Shown here piece after piece: positions 47,701-63,985 of a stretch of 64,000 nt of DNA. Position numbers and translations under genes: made by a program. The stretch spans positions 6,835,037 to 6,899,036 of the forward strand of contig OZ038322.1 in the NCBI GenBank assembly GCA_964035795.1, in the 5' to 3' direction. Numbering within the stretch: position 1 is the stretch's first letter; every line of letters begins with the position of its first letter. Origin of the DNA: Pterobdella sp. o SKG-2022 (taxonomy: Eukaryota > Annelida > Clitellata > Hirudinida > Piscicolidae). A model generated the notes under the pieces. It did no database searches and was not told the origin of the DNA. It was given only the letters and a program-made list of their open reading frames with translations.

Positions 47701-50700
47701 ACTTTCTAATCCACACAAACCGCACAATCAAAGCTAATCAATCAGACATTGTGGTCAAAGACAAACAAGGGAAAATGTGCTATCTTATCGATATGAGCGT
47801 ACCATCGGACAAAAATGTAGCAGTCAAAGTCTTTGATAAAATGTCAAAATACAAAAATATGAAGTTTGAAGTGAGCAAAATGTGGAAACTCAGTCAAAAC
47901 TATCCTCATGGTTGCGGGAACATTGGGCTTTGTAAAAAAAGGAACAACAGAGCTTATAAATATTAAACCAGAAAACCTTTCACTCCGAGGTGTGCAGAAA
48001 ATTGTTTTGAGTAGTACAGCTCATGTGCTAAGAAGAGCTCTTTCTATCAAATCCAAGTATTTCATTCTTCTTAGAATACTGGTAGTAACACGATGTTTGA
48101 TCTCAAAATTAGAAAGAATAATGATAATAATAAAAACAACATTACTGATAAAATGTTTGCCCGTATAGCTCAGGTAGTAGAGCATTATACTATTTATCTA
48201 AAGTTACAGGGTTCGATCACCATGCCAACAATTAGCACCTGTTCCGCAGCGTGTTTCTACTACATTGAATTCGTAACAAGCGCTTAGAACTAAAAAAAGC
48301 GCTATATGAAAAAACTAATTTAAAAGAAATAAAAATGACCAAAACATTTCAACGAAGCATTGTTATTCACCAATGATACAAGACTATTGCTCAGCTTGCC
48401 CAGAAGGGTCGACGTAGTGTTGATACCATTGAGTGTTAGGTTATCGCCATGAGTTGCGTGTTTTGAAGTACTTTGCTTAGGACTTTTGTTGGAAGTATTA
48501 TTATTGAACGTTTCTTTATTATTAATATTATTATTGTTATTATTACTATTATTGCTTGTGAAATTTTTCATGTTCTTCAGACGTTCAGACAGCTTAGACC
48601 ACAAGAGCTTGAACGATAATTATAATTAAATGATTATTTTGAACAATAATCGTGTTGAAACTTCATCTAACCTTCAGTTTCGTTTTGCTATAAGCCATTG
48701 ACCTGTATATTTAAAGATTCAAAGATGAATAAACCATTAAGAAATATAAAAGAAAACATAGCGGTTAGGTTTATTGTGAATCTTGACCTTTCCGATTTGC
48801 TAAGAATACCATCGTCAGATAACTAACTCAATATGGAATAACGGTCTAGAAAGCGCAAGTTCAAAAACAATGGCAAAACACTAATGATAATGTGTTTTTT
48901 CAAGCTCATAATTGTTTGAGTACAAAGAAGCTGATGGTTGGATAATACGGTGATTGAAGATGTGAGACAAGGAAGTTTGAAATGGAAGTCATGTTGTAAG
49001 AAAAGAGGATGCTTAGTGTGTTAAACATGCGTGGGGGCTTGAGGTGGAAGGCAGTAGAAAAAGGGGAAGACCAAGGTAAGCTTAGGAAAGTATGATGGAA
49101 AACCTTTGTAGTGGGCTTGGCTTACGTTTCGAAGATGCCTACAACAAAATGAGTTAGGTCGTGGAAAAAAGTCAGTGACCCCTTGGAAAAAGGAAAGATG
49201 CCGACTATAATGAAATGATACGGATGAAACATAAATGAAACAGACCCAGTAGCACCCTGAAAGTTGGCTTTAGAAGAGTGGTTTGGTGCCTCCTCCATTG
49301 TGGCAGATGCGAGGATTTTGTACAATTCTGTGTCTACATCATCTATGATGTAATTTAAACATTAATTTATTATTAAAATTATTATTATTGAAATCTATCA
49401 AGCATTTTGTCGGAAGAATTTCAGCTCGAAGGGTCATAACAAATGACCAGAGTTTTATTAAGGCTATTTACAGCTCCAGCATTTTCCTCAAGATTCTTGC
49501 AATGTTGTTTTTTGCAACTCTCTTACATTCGTTTCAATTTCTGATTTTTGGAAAAAGCTTATGAAGTTTGTGCTTATACTTCTAAGGACTCCAATTACAA
49601 TCGGTACCACATGCACTTTTTTTCATTGCAATAGTCTGCTAACTATTCTTCGCAGATCCTGACACTTCAATTTAGTCTATTTTTTTGAAATTGATTTTGC
49701 AGTCTCCAGATACGCAACATCCACAAACAAGCATTTTTCCCCTTAGTGTAAAACGACAATGTCAGGTCAACGGGCTTCTATCACATTGTATATTAAAGTT
49801 CTATAGCATTATTTTTATTATTGTTATTATTATTATCCTTATTGATAATAGTAATAGTAGTAGTTTTTTTAAATGCGTACATTTTATAAACTAGATTTAA
49901 GGCAAAAAGGCTTATGACACCTCAGAACAAATTCAAAAAAATAGAAAAGCAGAATCGAAAATTCGGAAAAAATTAAATAAAACAAAATAAAACACAAAAA
50001 TAACCAAAAAAATAAAAGTAAACTTAAAAGATATTGAACCAAGAAGCAAAATGAGGTCGAATGCATTGAGTCCATTGCTACATCTCACATGTACATCGGC
50101 TCCTGCCTTTATCAGGTACTTCGCTACAGTCTTCTTCCTTTGTAAGCATGTATTACTCAGTTGGGAGTATATCTAAATTGTGGGCCGCTAATGAGATTTT
50201 CAGTTGACAAAATAATAAAATGGTTAGATAAAACAAAGAATTTAAAATTTTACAACAGTATAAATTTTCGTTTTTATTCTTTAAAAAATGAGATTTTTTA
50301 AAGATATTTCTAATATAAAAAAACTAAAATTTTCGAAAAATTCAACTTTGTTTAGTATTTAATTAAATAAAACTGAAAAAATCAAAATACTAATGAATTA
50401 TGACAAAGTTGAATTTGTCGAAAACTTTAGTTTCTTTACAATGTAATATAATAAAGTATCGTTAAAAAACCTCATTTTTTGAAAAATAAAAAACGAGCAT
50501 TACAAAATACAAGATACTTACATTGTTGCTAAAAGTAAAAAACTCAGCTACTTTCAAAAAATCAACATAAAGTCCCCAGCATAAAAATATAGTTAATATA
50601 GAACAAAACCTTAGAAACTAACAAATCAAACATCCTCCATAAAAACCCACCCGTGGAAAACAGCTTGCATAAGAGCAGTCCAACCACTGACAGAATCTTG

Positions 50701-52795
50701 CCTGTCCAACTCACACCCCCTCTCAACCAATTCCTCCACCATATCCAGTCTCCCTGCCATACATGCATACATCAACGGAGTAGCTCCATCTTCCACATCT
50801 ATACAATCCCTCCTAGTGATGTCTGCGTCTAAAAGTTCCTTAAACTGCTGGAAGTTGCCTGAGGGTTTTGGAGTTTTTATGGTATAAACTCGTGGTTACA
50901 TTTAATGATAATATTTATTTTTAAGTTTATTTTCTTATTTGATTATTGAGAAGTATTTAACCGTAATCTATATTAGGTTTTCTCGTTGAAATCTATTAAT
51001 TTTCATCCACCAACCAAGTTGAATCAAAATGAAAGTTCACGTGGCTTCACTATTTATAATTATCAAGTGTAGTTAAAAAAATCAATTTAAGTATCAAAAG
51101 TATTGCCATTATATATAATTTTTATATACTTCAATGAAAATATACTTCTATGTAAGCATCAAAAAACCTTTTTTAGTTGCTTCTATGATGTCATTTTTCA
51201 TTTCTTCGCAAACTGTGAAAGTTTAATGTAATGGAATGTAATAAATCATTTATATAGCGCTTTTTACGTGGAGTTCAAGAGCGATTTGTTACAAACTAAG
51301 TGAAAGAATAAATTTCAAGGATTTGCAAAAAAAGTTTTGAAATGGAGAAAATTTGAAAAGAGGTGGAAGAGTCCCAAAAGAAAAACCAGGACAAAAGAAG
51401 ACTGCAAAGCTCCAATGAAATTACGAACTGGTAAATAATTTTCAATTATGTAAGAAAACTTACAAATCTTTTGAAATAATACATTATTTTTTTCTAATTC
51501 TTATGTTTTTCTGTAAAACCTATTATTATTATTATTAACTAAAACCCAAATTCAGCGCAATCTTATTATCGACTTATTAATGCTTAAAAACTAAAATAAT
51601 AAAGTAGAAAAAATTCTTGAAACATGTTTACCTTTTTCAGATTTGACGTCAGTGATATTGGAAAGAATGTTGATAATTTTTTTATGCTTTTTCACCATGG
51701 CAAACTCAAGAGCTGTTCTGCCATTGATGTCAGTCTTGTTTGGGTCAGCCCCTTTGTTTAACAGACACCTCACTACACTCTGTTGCAAATCAAATAGGCT
51801 ATTCTCATGTAAAAACTAAAAAATTTGAAGTGAATATAGAGTAAAAAAACTGAGATATAATTTTCAACTAATAAAACTATGATTAAAAACAATTGTAACT
51901 GGAAATCAACCATTTAAAAATTCATCTAAATTAATTATTTTTAATCATGTAGTACCTCATGTCCAGCAAGGGAAGCGAGCATCAATGCAGAAATTCCAAG
52001 GGAAGCAGATTGTTCATTAACATCAGAGATTTGAGATGTGATCAAAAACTTGACTAAACTTTCATGGCCCGAAGAACTAGCGATCATCAATGGAGTGAGA
52101 TCACAGCTTGGTTCTGAAGGGTCATCACTGTGTACTCTTAAGGTGTCTATGCCACCTCTCATTAAAACTCTACATGTGTCCTTGTCTCCCTTTCTGCTTG
52201 CCAGTAGTAAAGCATTTGCCCCTAAACTGTAACATTTGATGATCATAAATTAATAAAAATTGGAATAAAAATCTTAATAAAGTCACTATAACATTTTTCA
52301 AAATTACCCAGTTTTGAAATTGACATTTGCTTGATGTGTTAACAAAGTTTCTACAACTTCTGAATGACCATTTCTAGCTGCATGTAAAAGTGCATTCCAT
52401 TTTTTAGCATTGTATTTTTCTAAAGATGCACCTTTTCCTATTAGTACTTTAACAATTTCATTTTGGCCATTAGCTGCTGCAACCTGAAGAGGTAAAAATA
52501 GAAACTAAAAGTGATTAAAGTCATAGTAGCCAATATTTCAACTTTGCTGAGTTTAAGTAGTAGTGATTTAATTACATATACCAAGATTTAATTCCTAATC
52601 TATTTGATGAATAACTTTTAATATTGACTTTGAATCAATGTGTAATATTCATACTTGCAGAGCAGTGACATCGTCTGTGTTTCTCCTATCAACGTTTCCT
52701 TTAGAATCTAAAAATTCACTCACAAGTTTGACTTTACCTGATGCACAGTTGTCAAATAAAATTTTCATCTCATCCGTTGCTACATCGCTGCTCAT
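39117..52795 (-). CDS. ANKS6: ANKS6-like ankyrin-repeat and SAM-domain protein
   Basis: Twelve minus-strand exons: 52655-52795 (ATG), 52308-52483, 51956-52226, 51632-51815, 50651-50858, 50040-50137, 49256-49342, 48371-48607, 40155-40832, 39798-40020, 39361-39632, 39117-39239 (stop). All phases agree except exon 7 to 8, where a small exon or another splice site is missing. Exons 1-7 encode ankyrin repeats ([92 protein letters not shown]). Exon 8 begins [15 protein letters not shown], the equivalent of a conserved tryptophan/basic block in ANKS6, followed by poly-Asn. Exons 9-10 are low-complexity, Ser- and Lys-rich. Exons 11-12 encode the SAM domain ([37 protein letters not shown]). ANKS6 acts with ANKS3/NEK8 at the cilium inversin compartment. 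Length is about 900 codons, close to the vertebrate protein. ANKS3 is the alternative, but the SAM and central blocks fit ANKS6 better. Confidence 0.92.
40900..41350 (+). pseudogene. RLE-type LINE copy A: 3' endonuclease fragment
   Basis: The first of five same-strand copies in ANKS6 intron 8. Plus-strand frames show [27 protein letters not shown], in two parts, which has the PD ... D arrangement of a restriction-enzyme-like endonuclease. [21 protein letters not shown] and a [15 protein letters not shown] end follow. The reverse transcriptase is absent (5'-truncated). Confidence 0.8.
41350..43990 (+). pseudogene. RLE-type LINE copy B: reverse transcriptase to endonuclease, degenerate
   Basis: Translations in order: [20 protein letters not shown] (41,370-41,440); [20 protein letters not shown] (about 41,880); [37 protein letters not shown] (about 42,090); [14 protein letters not shown] (about 42,270); [14 protein letters not shown], where the catalytic box reads IDEL instead of M/ADDL (about 42,400); [19 protein letters not shown] (about 42,600); a zinc-knuckle-like [18 protein letters not shown] (about 43,350); [15 protein letters not shown] (about 43,590); [13 protein letters not shown]; and [15 protein letters not shown] (about 43,850). 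It ends with an AAT-rich tail near 43,965-43,995. A long TA repeat interrupts it at about 41,605-41,752. Many stops. Confidence 0.88.
41605..41752. repeat. TA dinucleotide microsatellite
   Basis: About 150 bases of TA repeats with a central ATAAATATAAATATAAATA variant block, inside the pre-reverse-transcriptase part of LINE copy B. The repeat gives a spurious open frame rich in Tyr and Ile on the minus strand. It is self-complementary and could form a cruciform. Confidence 0.95.
43990..46970 (+). pseudogene. RLE-type LINE copy C: longest copy, second subfamily
   Basis: A pre-reverse-transcriptase region covers about 44,000-44,800 (frame-broken). Then: [21 protein letters not shown] and [10 protein letters not shown] (44,860-44,970); [40 protein letters not shown] (about 45,160); [20 protein letters not shown] (about 45,330); [13 protein letters not shown], where the box is M-DD (about 45,450); LHGQFERD (about 46,150); [15 protein letters not shown] and [12 protein letters not shown] (about 46,310); a PD endonuclease block [18 protein letters not shown], frame-shifted, at about 46,560; and a C-terminal region like [20 protein letters not shown] (about 46,780). 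It ends in AATAATAAGAATAATG at about 46,953-46,968. Confidence 0.85.
46970..47485 (+). pseudogene. RLE-type LINE copy D: 5'-truncated endonuclease end
   Basis: It begins right after the AAT-type tail of copy C, in the middle of the family's coding sequence ([20 protein letters not shown]), with [20 protein letters not shown] as the endonuclease centre and [18 protein letters not shown] downstream, then a [16 protein letters not shown] end. It finishes in GATAATAATAATGATAGTAATAA at about 47,466-47,488. This is a typical 5'-truncated target-primed copy. Confidence 0.85.
47485..48160 (+). pseudogene. RLE-type LINE copy E: 5'-truncated zinc knuckle and endonuclease end
   Basis: It starts directly after the AAT-type tail of copy D. 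Plus-strand frames give [20 protein letters not shown] (zinc knuckle), [33 protein letters not shown] with [20 protein letters not shown] (endonuclease), [17 protein letters not shown] and a 3' end with GTAACACGATGTTTGATC that copy B also has (GTAACCCGATGTTTGATC). It ends in AATAATGATAATAATAAAAA near 48,117-48,136, with a SINE right behind. Confidence 0.87.
48160..48322 (+). mobile_element. tRNA-derived SINE
   Basis: The head CGTATAGCTCAGGTAGTAGAGC and GGGTTCGATCACC, body ACAATTAGCACCTGTTCC, GCAGCGTGTTTCTACTAC, ACAAGCGCTTAGAAC and end AAAGCGCTATATGAA mark a family copy. It sits between the tail of LINE copy E and ANKS6 exon 8, on the strand opposite to ANKS6. Box A and box B are both well kept. 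Confidence 0.85.
48880..49255 (+). pseudogene. RTE-like LINE, 3' end fragment
   Basis: Plus-strand sequence resembles the reverse complement of the 28.8-29.1 kb fragment: GGCTTGAGGTGGAAGGCAGT, AGAAAAAGGGGAAGACCAAG, and CGAAGATGCCTACAACAAAATG followed by GTGACCCCTTGGAAAAAGG. This is the end of the coding region and 3' untranslated part of that LINE family. It lies in ANKS6 intron 7, antisense, and reaches the border of exon 7. Confidence 0.65.
49360..49870 (-). pseudogene. RLE-type LINE, 5'-truncated endonuclease fragment flanked by TAA repeats
   Basis: Minus-strand translation gives [49 protein letters not shown] and [13 protein letters not shown], with stops: the same endonuclease region as the copies at 40.9-48.2 kb but more diverged. 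The plus strand shows ATT runs on both sides (about 49,365-49,395 and 49,815-49,850, TTATTATTGTTATTATTATT), as expected for insertion into a TAA microsatellite. It is in ANKS6 intron 6 and, unlike the others, in sense orientation to the gene. Confidence 0.7.
50160..50640. other. AT-rich ANKS6 intron 5
   Basis: I see no repeat family apart from two imperfect inverted stretches of TTGAATTTTTCG type and A/T homopolymers. Confidence 0.4.
51225..51305 (-). mobile_element. SINE, 3' end fragment
   Basis: The reverse complement contains TTTGTAACAAATCGCTCTTG, AAAAAGCGCTATATAAATG and ATTACATTCCATTACA, matching the end of the SINE family. The tRNA-like head is missing. It lies in ANKS6 intron 4. Confidence 0.65.
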
Positions 52796-53465
52796 GTTGA
52801 TTTTCTAATTTTTAATTTCAATCAAAGCTTCATATTGACTAAAAAAATTTGTTTAGATGCATAGCACTCCAAAAGTTTTTATTTGTTTTGACATTTAAAA
52901 ACTTCTATCTATTTACTTTTGTTGAAAACTAAAATTTTGTTTTATTTAACTAATTAAAAAACTTTTTTTCAAGGAAAAAATTATTAATTTGTTTTAGCTT
53001 TGTATATTATATTTTTTAAAGTTATTTTGTTTACTACGGCTAAAATATTTTATCGTCAATCCAAATTTTAGCTTAGTAATAATTGTTGGTTATTTAATAA
53101 GGATAAAAGTACGTTTTAATATATTCAATTATATATATTCAATATTTTAAAAAATTTTTTATATCTCAATCATACATTTCTATAAATTGTTTTGAGATGA
53201 TTATAAAATTTACACTTTTTCTACCAATATCTATAATAAATATTCTTTTAATAAAAGATTATAATGAAGAATTTTTATTCAAAAATGAAAAACTTGCTTC
53301 GTTGAATGCAACTATTTATAACTAAAAAATTTATATAAAAACACATTCATTATCTAATTTTAAAAATGATTCTATACTTCCAAAAAATAATTGAATCCAA
53401 AAAAGAGCTTCTAGACATCATATATTCAAGTTGATTTTGCAAATTTCAATTATTTTCTAGGTAAA
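52796..53465. promoter_or_regulatory. Divergent promoter region between ANKS6 and PSMD14
   Basis: Only 670 bases separate the two start codons, which point away from each other. The stretch is AT-rich with no repeat insertion, in contrast to almost every other non-coding part of the window. Both promoters and 5' untranslated regions should be here. No TATA or other element can be singled out by eye. Confidence 0.5.
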
Positions 53466-60037
<6,572 letters not shown>

Positions 60038-60466
60038 TTCTATGTTATTATTTAATTTTATTCATCAAGTTCTTTTAACTTTATTATTCGTTTATATTTT
60101 TATGGCTCAATTTTTTTTATTAATTATTATTTAACAACCGTCTTTTCTCACAAAAAATGTGCCGAAAAAATTGTTTAAAATAATTTTTCAATGTATTCAG
60201 AATTTTTAAGAAGAGGCGCTATGAATTTTCAAGTCACTTATCAGTTAAGATTCGATAATCTGTTATGTACGTCGATTTTGCGGGTTTACAACAGAAGTTT
60301 TCTTTAATTAACTGGTAAAAAAAAACAACTTGGGAAACAATTATTATTGAAAAAATCAAGTATAAGTACAAAACTGACTACAATTATATCTACATCTTCA
60401 CATATTTAAGGAAAAATATCTTAGTCATTGAGTGATTTTAAACTGGTATTTTTAGAGTGCTTTTCA

Positions 60467-60739
60467 TTAAAGCTCGAAGCTCTTGCTAATATTTAATCTA
60501 GCGAAAAAACTACGAAGCGGGTTGTTGTGATCGCCAACTTCCAAAAACTCTTCTGACACTTCTTGGAACGAGTACCAAAAAAACTTGTAGCTTCGAGTTG
60601 TTTGTGACTTGGTGAGCAGTGAAAAATGATGATGAATTCTTGAAATGCTTTGTGGTCGAAAGCTGACGTGTCTTAGAACCTCTTCGACACTCCTGCTGGA
60701 GTGCACATCCGGTACCACGATCAGGTGCGTATTGTTGGC
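60467..60739 (-). CDS. Possible terminal exon of an unrecognised gene
   Basis: A stop-free minus-strand frame of about 90 codons ends in a TAA-type stop at 60,467 and has a CTAG acceptor-like site at 60,740. Translation runs ANNTHLIVVPDVHSSRSVEE, VLRHVSFRPQSISRIHHHF, through YKFFWYSFQEVSEEFLEVGD to LNISKSFEL. Base composition is clearly less AT-rich than its surroundings, which supports coding. It would be convergent with PSMD14. I do not recognise the family and no upstream exon is certain, so this is a candidate only. Confidence 0.4.
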   Translation of the reverse strand, partial: ANNTHLIVVPDVHSSRSVEEVLRHVSFRPQSISRIHHHFSLLTKSQTTRSYKFFWYSFQEVSEEFLEVGDHNNPLRSFFARLNISKSFEL

Positions 60740-61139
60740 CTAGTATGGGAGTAAACCCGCTTCCTTTAGTTAATTGGTCTTTAGAATAGTTTCACAAAAT
60801 TGTATCAAAAACAAAAATATTTATTAAACAATATTTACAAAGTTTTTAGTAAGAAAACCTTGGAATTTCAAGTGAAATATATAATGATAATAAAAACTAC
60901 CCAGAAATGTATGTTGGTCATTCGAAAAACTTCATAAAAACTGCGTTGAAAAATCACGAAAATTAATACTTATGAGAGAAATACCTCTGGAAATCAGAAT
61001 TAGGTCACAACCTTCGGGAAATCTTCCAGCGAAACCATAATTTCATCATCGCGATTCCTGCAGGGATACCGCATACTGCTCAAAATACCTAAGGGCTCAC
61101 GAGTCTTAGTTGCAGAAACCCTCGGCGGGACAATCGATG

Positions 61140-61548
61140 GCGCCTTGAATGACCCGAATAATTCTTTGAAATGGAAGAAACATTTTAATTTTATTAAACT
61201 CATTTTGGCTGTCCCACGTAACTCCGACAGTGCTTCTAAAGCCAAACCTTTCTTTCAATTCTATAATAAGAAGCAACATTGCTGTCTTTCGCCAATCAGG
61301 GTCTCCGACAAAACATCAACTTGCACGTCCCGTGAAGCCATTTTCCGGTGCTTTTGATGAAAAAACTCAGTTGTGCAAACTCGTTAAAGTCGCTCAAAGG
61401 TGATGTTTCCGCAGCTGTTCGTGTAGTTGCGTCAGACGATACGATTATCAACCCTACCTCTGAAGTCATGGATGCTCTCCGTCTTAAACATCCACCTATT
61501 CCCTCTGATTTTCTTATGAGAAACTACCAAAAACTATTTATTACTTAA
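61140..61548 (+). pseudogene. Non-LTR retroelement polyprotein, N-terminal remnant
   Basis: Two overlapping plus-strand frames give MNDPNNSLKWKKHFNFIKL with ILAVPRNSDSA, then LKGDVSAAVRVVASDDTII and MDALRLKHPPIPSD. The string GD-x2-AAVR-x2-(A/S)SDDT ... L-x3-HPP is typical of the region just before the reverse transcriptase in a family of invertebrate retroelement proteins. No reverse transcriptase follows; the frame stops at 61,548. Confidence 0.6.
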
Positions 61549-61965
61549 AAGTTGGGATATTTACCTTCTGAAGAGAAAAAAACAAAGTTAAAATCTTGAT
61601 AATATGAAGAAATCAAATGAAATTCAATATTGAAAAAATACAATGTTTCTAAAAAACTAAGTTAAATTCAGTTTTAATAAAAAGCGATATAATGACGTAA
61701 AGCATATGATATCATATTGTTCAATTTGTTGAGCCATTCGTTTTTCCAAGTAAACATTAAATTCGGTTAGCATTTGAAAACGATCAATCCATCAAACTTT
61801 CTGCCAACAAGAAAAAATTTATCGAAGTGGTTTTTGATGAACTATCTTCAGAAAAAAGTATGATACACAAACCAACAACTTCAACCCATATACAAATCCA
61901 AAGTATTGTTTTAAATGGCAATGAATTGTTTTTGATGGATTAGTAATGCCTTCATGGCAGTTGCT

Positions 61966-62264
61966 TTAATCAAAATTGTTTTCAACCAAACACGTAGTTA
62001 GTAAAGCTTTTGCTGTTTGTCTTGTTTTTTGTATTTTTTCAAGTTCTACCTTGATTTCGCTTTTAGTTTTCGGTACTGGACAGTAGAATTGGACGAAGTA
62101 TATTATGGCATCATCAATGTGATTCAAATCAGTTTCGAACTCGAAAGGATACTCTTTGAATTTTTTTCCTAAAATTTCCAAATCTTTTTCAACTTCATCT
62201 ATAGAAAGTTCATTTTTTAACCCGAGGTTGTTGTAGACCAAATTAGTTATGGCACAATGACCTG
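61966..62264 (-). CDS. Possible terminal exon of an unrecognised gene
   Basis: On the minus strand a CATACAG acceptor-like site precedes an open stretch of about 98 codons, starting GHCAITNLVYNNLGLKNEL and continuing VEKDLEILGKKFKEYPFEFE, NHIDDAIIYFVQFYCPVPKT, to CLVENNFD and a stop at 61,966. A short upstream candidate exon with IASQCIEDTAKSSSQ lies at about 62,340-62,415 before a GTTATA donor. The sequence looks helical and charged and is not a mobile-element protein I know. No function is assigned. Confidence 0.4.
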
Positions 62265-62419
62265 TATGGAACAATGTTTTATGTTTTAGAAATATAATTA
62301 ATTTTTTTTGAATCAAAACAACAAAATATATAACTGAAAAGTTAATTTTGTTTTGACTCGAACTTTTAGCAGTATCTTCAATACATTGGGATGCAATCAA
62401 AGTAGCTGTCTATGCAGGC

Positions 62420-63820
62420 AAACACAAGGCCTCATAATTGAAGCCGATGATTCTCGTCTTTTTTTTAATTTTTACGTTTTTCATTTTTTGGAAAAGCAGC
62501 TTACAATTTTTTATCTCATTGGCAAACGCCAAATAAACAAATTTCACTCAACTTCATCCTAAAAATTTTCTGACTAAATTACTAAAAAATCAGATTAAAT
62601 TGCTTAAATGTAACTTGAACATTTTTTCACCTTGTCTCTCATCCTTTGTTTTATCTACTATTTTTTCATCACTTTTCATAAGCTTTAGATAGAAATCTAC
62701 TTATAAAATTGTTTGTTTCATGTTTTTTTTCTTTCACTCCAACCTCCTCGATAAAGCGCTCTTATCGTCTGGGTATCAAAACTTCTCTAGCTCACATTTT
62801 TCTAGCTTCATTCTTCCTTTTGGACAAAAAATAAAATTTTTTGGTGTATAAATAATTTTACTTTAGTTTTTTTGGTCAATTTTTTTCTTTTTGCGATCAA
62901 TTTTTTAATTTTTTTTTTCGCAAGGCTTTTGAGACATATTTCTCTCAGTTGGAAAGGATCATATGGAGTGGGGCTCTGTGTAACCAACCAATTACTCAAC
63001 CGAAACCCAGATAGGAGTAATCAAATGGTCTACTTACTTACTTACTGTAGTGGAGCACTTATGAATGATGCCAACTGTGCTATAAAATCATGATTAGATC
63101 AAATGAGAAGACCAAAAACCAGTTGATAAAACAAAAAGTTTTTGTAGTTTTTCATCTTTTCATTTTTTACACCTTTCATTTTTTGGCTTCAAATCTTCAT
63201 TTCTAATCGGCTCGATTCTTACGAGTTTTAGTTCATTGTCTTTTTTCCCTCTTCTTTTTTTTACTACTTTCAACAACTTTATAGCAGTAGCAGAACTGTT
63301 TTTCTGAAGTTGATCTATGTTCTTTAAACTCAATCCTACTCCTTCTCCGTTTTACTATATTTTGAAAGTCTCTCAAAGCTTTTTTAATTAAACAAAAGGA
63401 TTTTGAACGCCACTGGAAGGTGCTTTACAAATGAAAAATATCAAATAAGTGCAAGATCCTAAAGTACTACTTGTGAAGAACATAAAAAAAAATCTTAGCT
63501 TTTGGTTTAATATCAAGGCTTGAAATGGATTTATAATTTGGAGAACTGATTAAAATTTTAAAGGTTTCCAAATCTTTTTTATACTACAGTTTAAGAATAA
63601 ACGAATAAAAGTGATTTTTATTTTTAAACGAACAAAACTGTAAATATTGCTTCATGCTCTCTGGGCCACCCCTCAAAATAATGTTAAAAAAGTTTTTGGA
63701 AAAGAAATTTCCTCAGATAATTTTTGATAATTTTTCTATAAGGTCTTAAAAAAGTGAGCCGTTAACAAAAACAGGGGTTAATGGGTTAATCTTTTTAATT
63801 TAAGTTGGTATTCAAAAAGT
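62420..63820. other. AT-rich spacer without recognised genes
   Basis: T-rich tracts and short open frames only. A minus-strand frame at 62,808-62,999 (PTPYDPFQLREICLKSLAKK) is not supported by splice signals or a family I can name. Confidence 0.4.
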
Positions 63821-63827
63821 GTTTTCC

Positions 63828-63985
63828 CTTATAGACCAAAGCGCTTGCTTGCAAATTTAATGTATCGAAAACACGGTGAGACAGGTGCTAATTGTCGCCC
63901 ACGTGGGATCGAACCCGGTAAAATTAGATTATTAGTCATATGCTCTAACATTGAGATACACGGGCTGACGTAAAAAAAAGTATAA
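63828..63985 (-). mobile_element. tRNA-derived SINE
   Basis: On the minus strand: head CCGTGTATCTCAATGTTAGA, box B GGGTTCGATCCCACGTGGGC, then ACAATTAGCACCTGTCTCAC, CGTGTTTTCGATACATTAAA, CAAGCGCTTTGGTCTATAAG. It matches the family at 6.14 and 48.16 kb. The sequence immediately past the right side is AT-rich and unassigned up to the window end. Confidence 0.82.

Noticed and set aside
61000..61245. A minus-strand frame with VPPRVSATKTREPLGILSSM and SLEDFPK.
   Set aside because: It overlaps a plus-strand retroelement remnant with family-specific motifs. I could not join it in phase with the 60.5-kb candidate exon with confidence, so it is left unassigned.
62808..62999. A minus-strand 63-codon frame, PTPYDPFQLREICLKSLAKK and a lysine-rich end, superficially like a SOCS box.
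   Set aside because: The similarity is weak, there is no clear splice context, and the lysine run comes from a T-rich tract.
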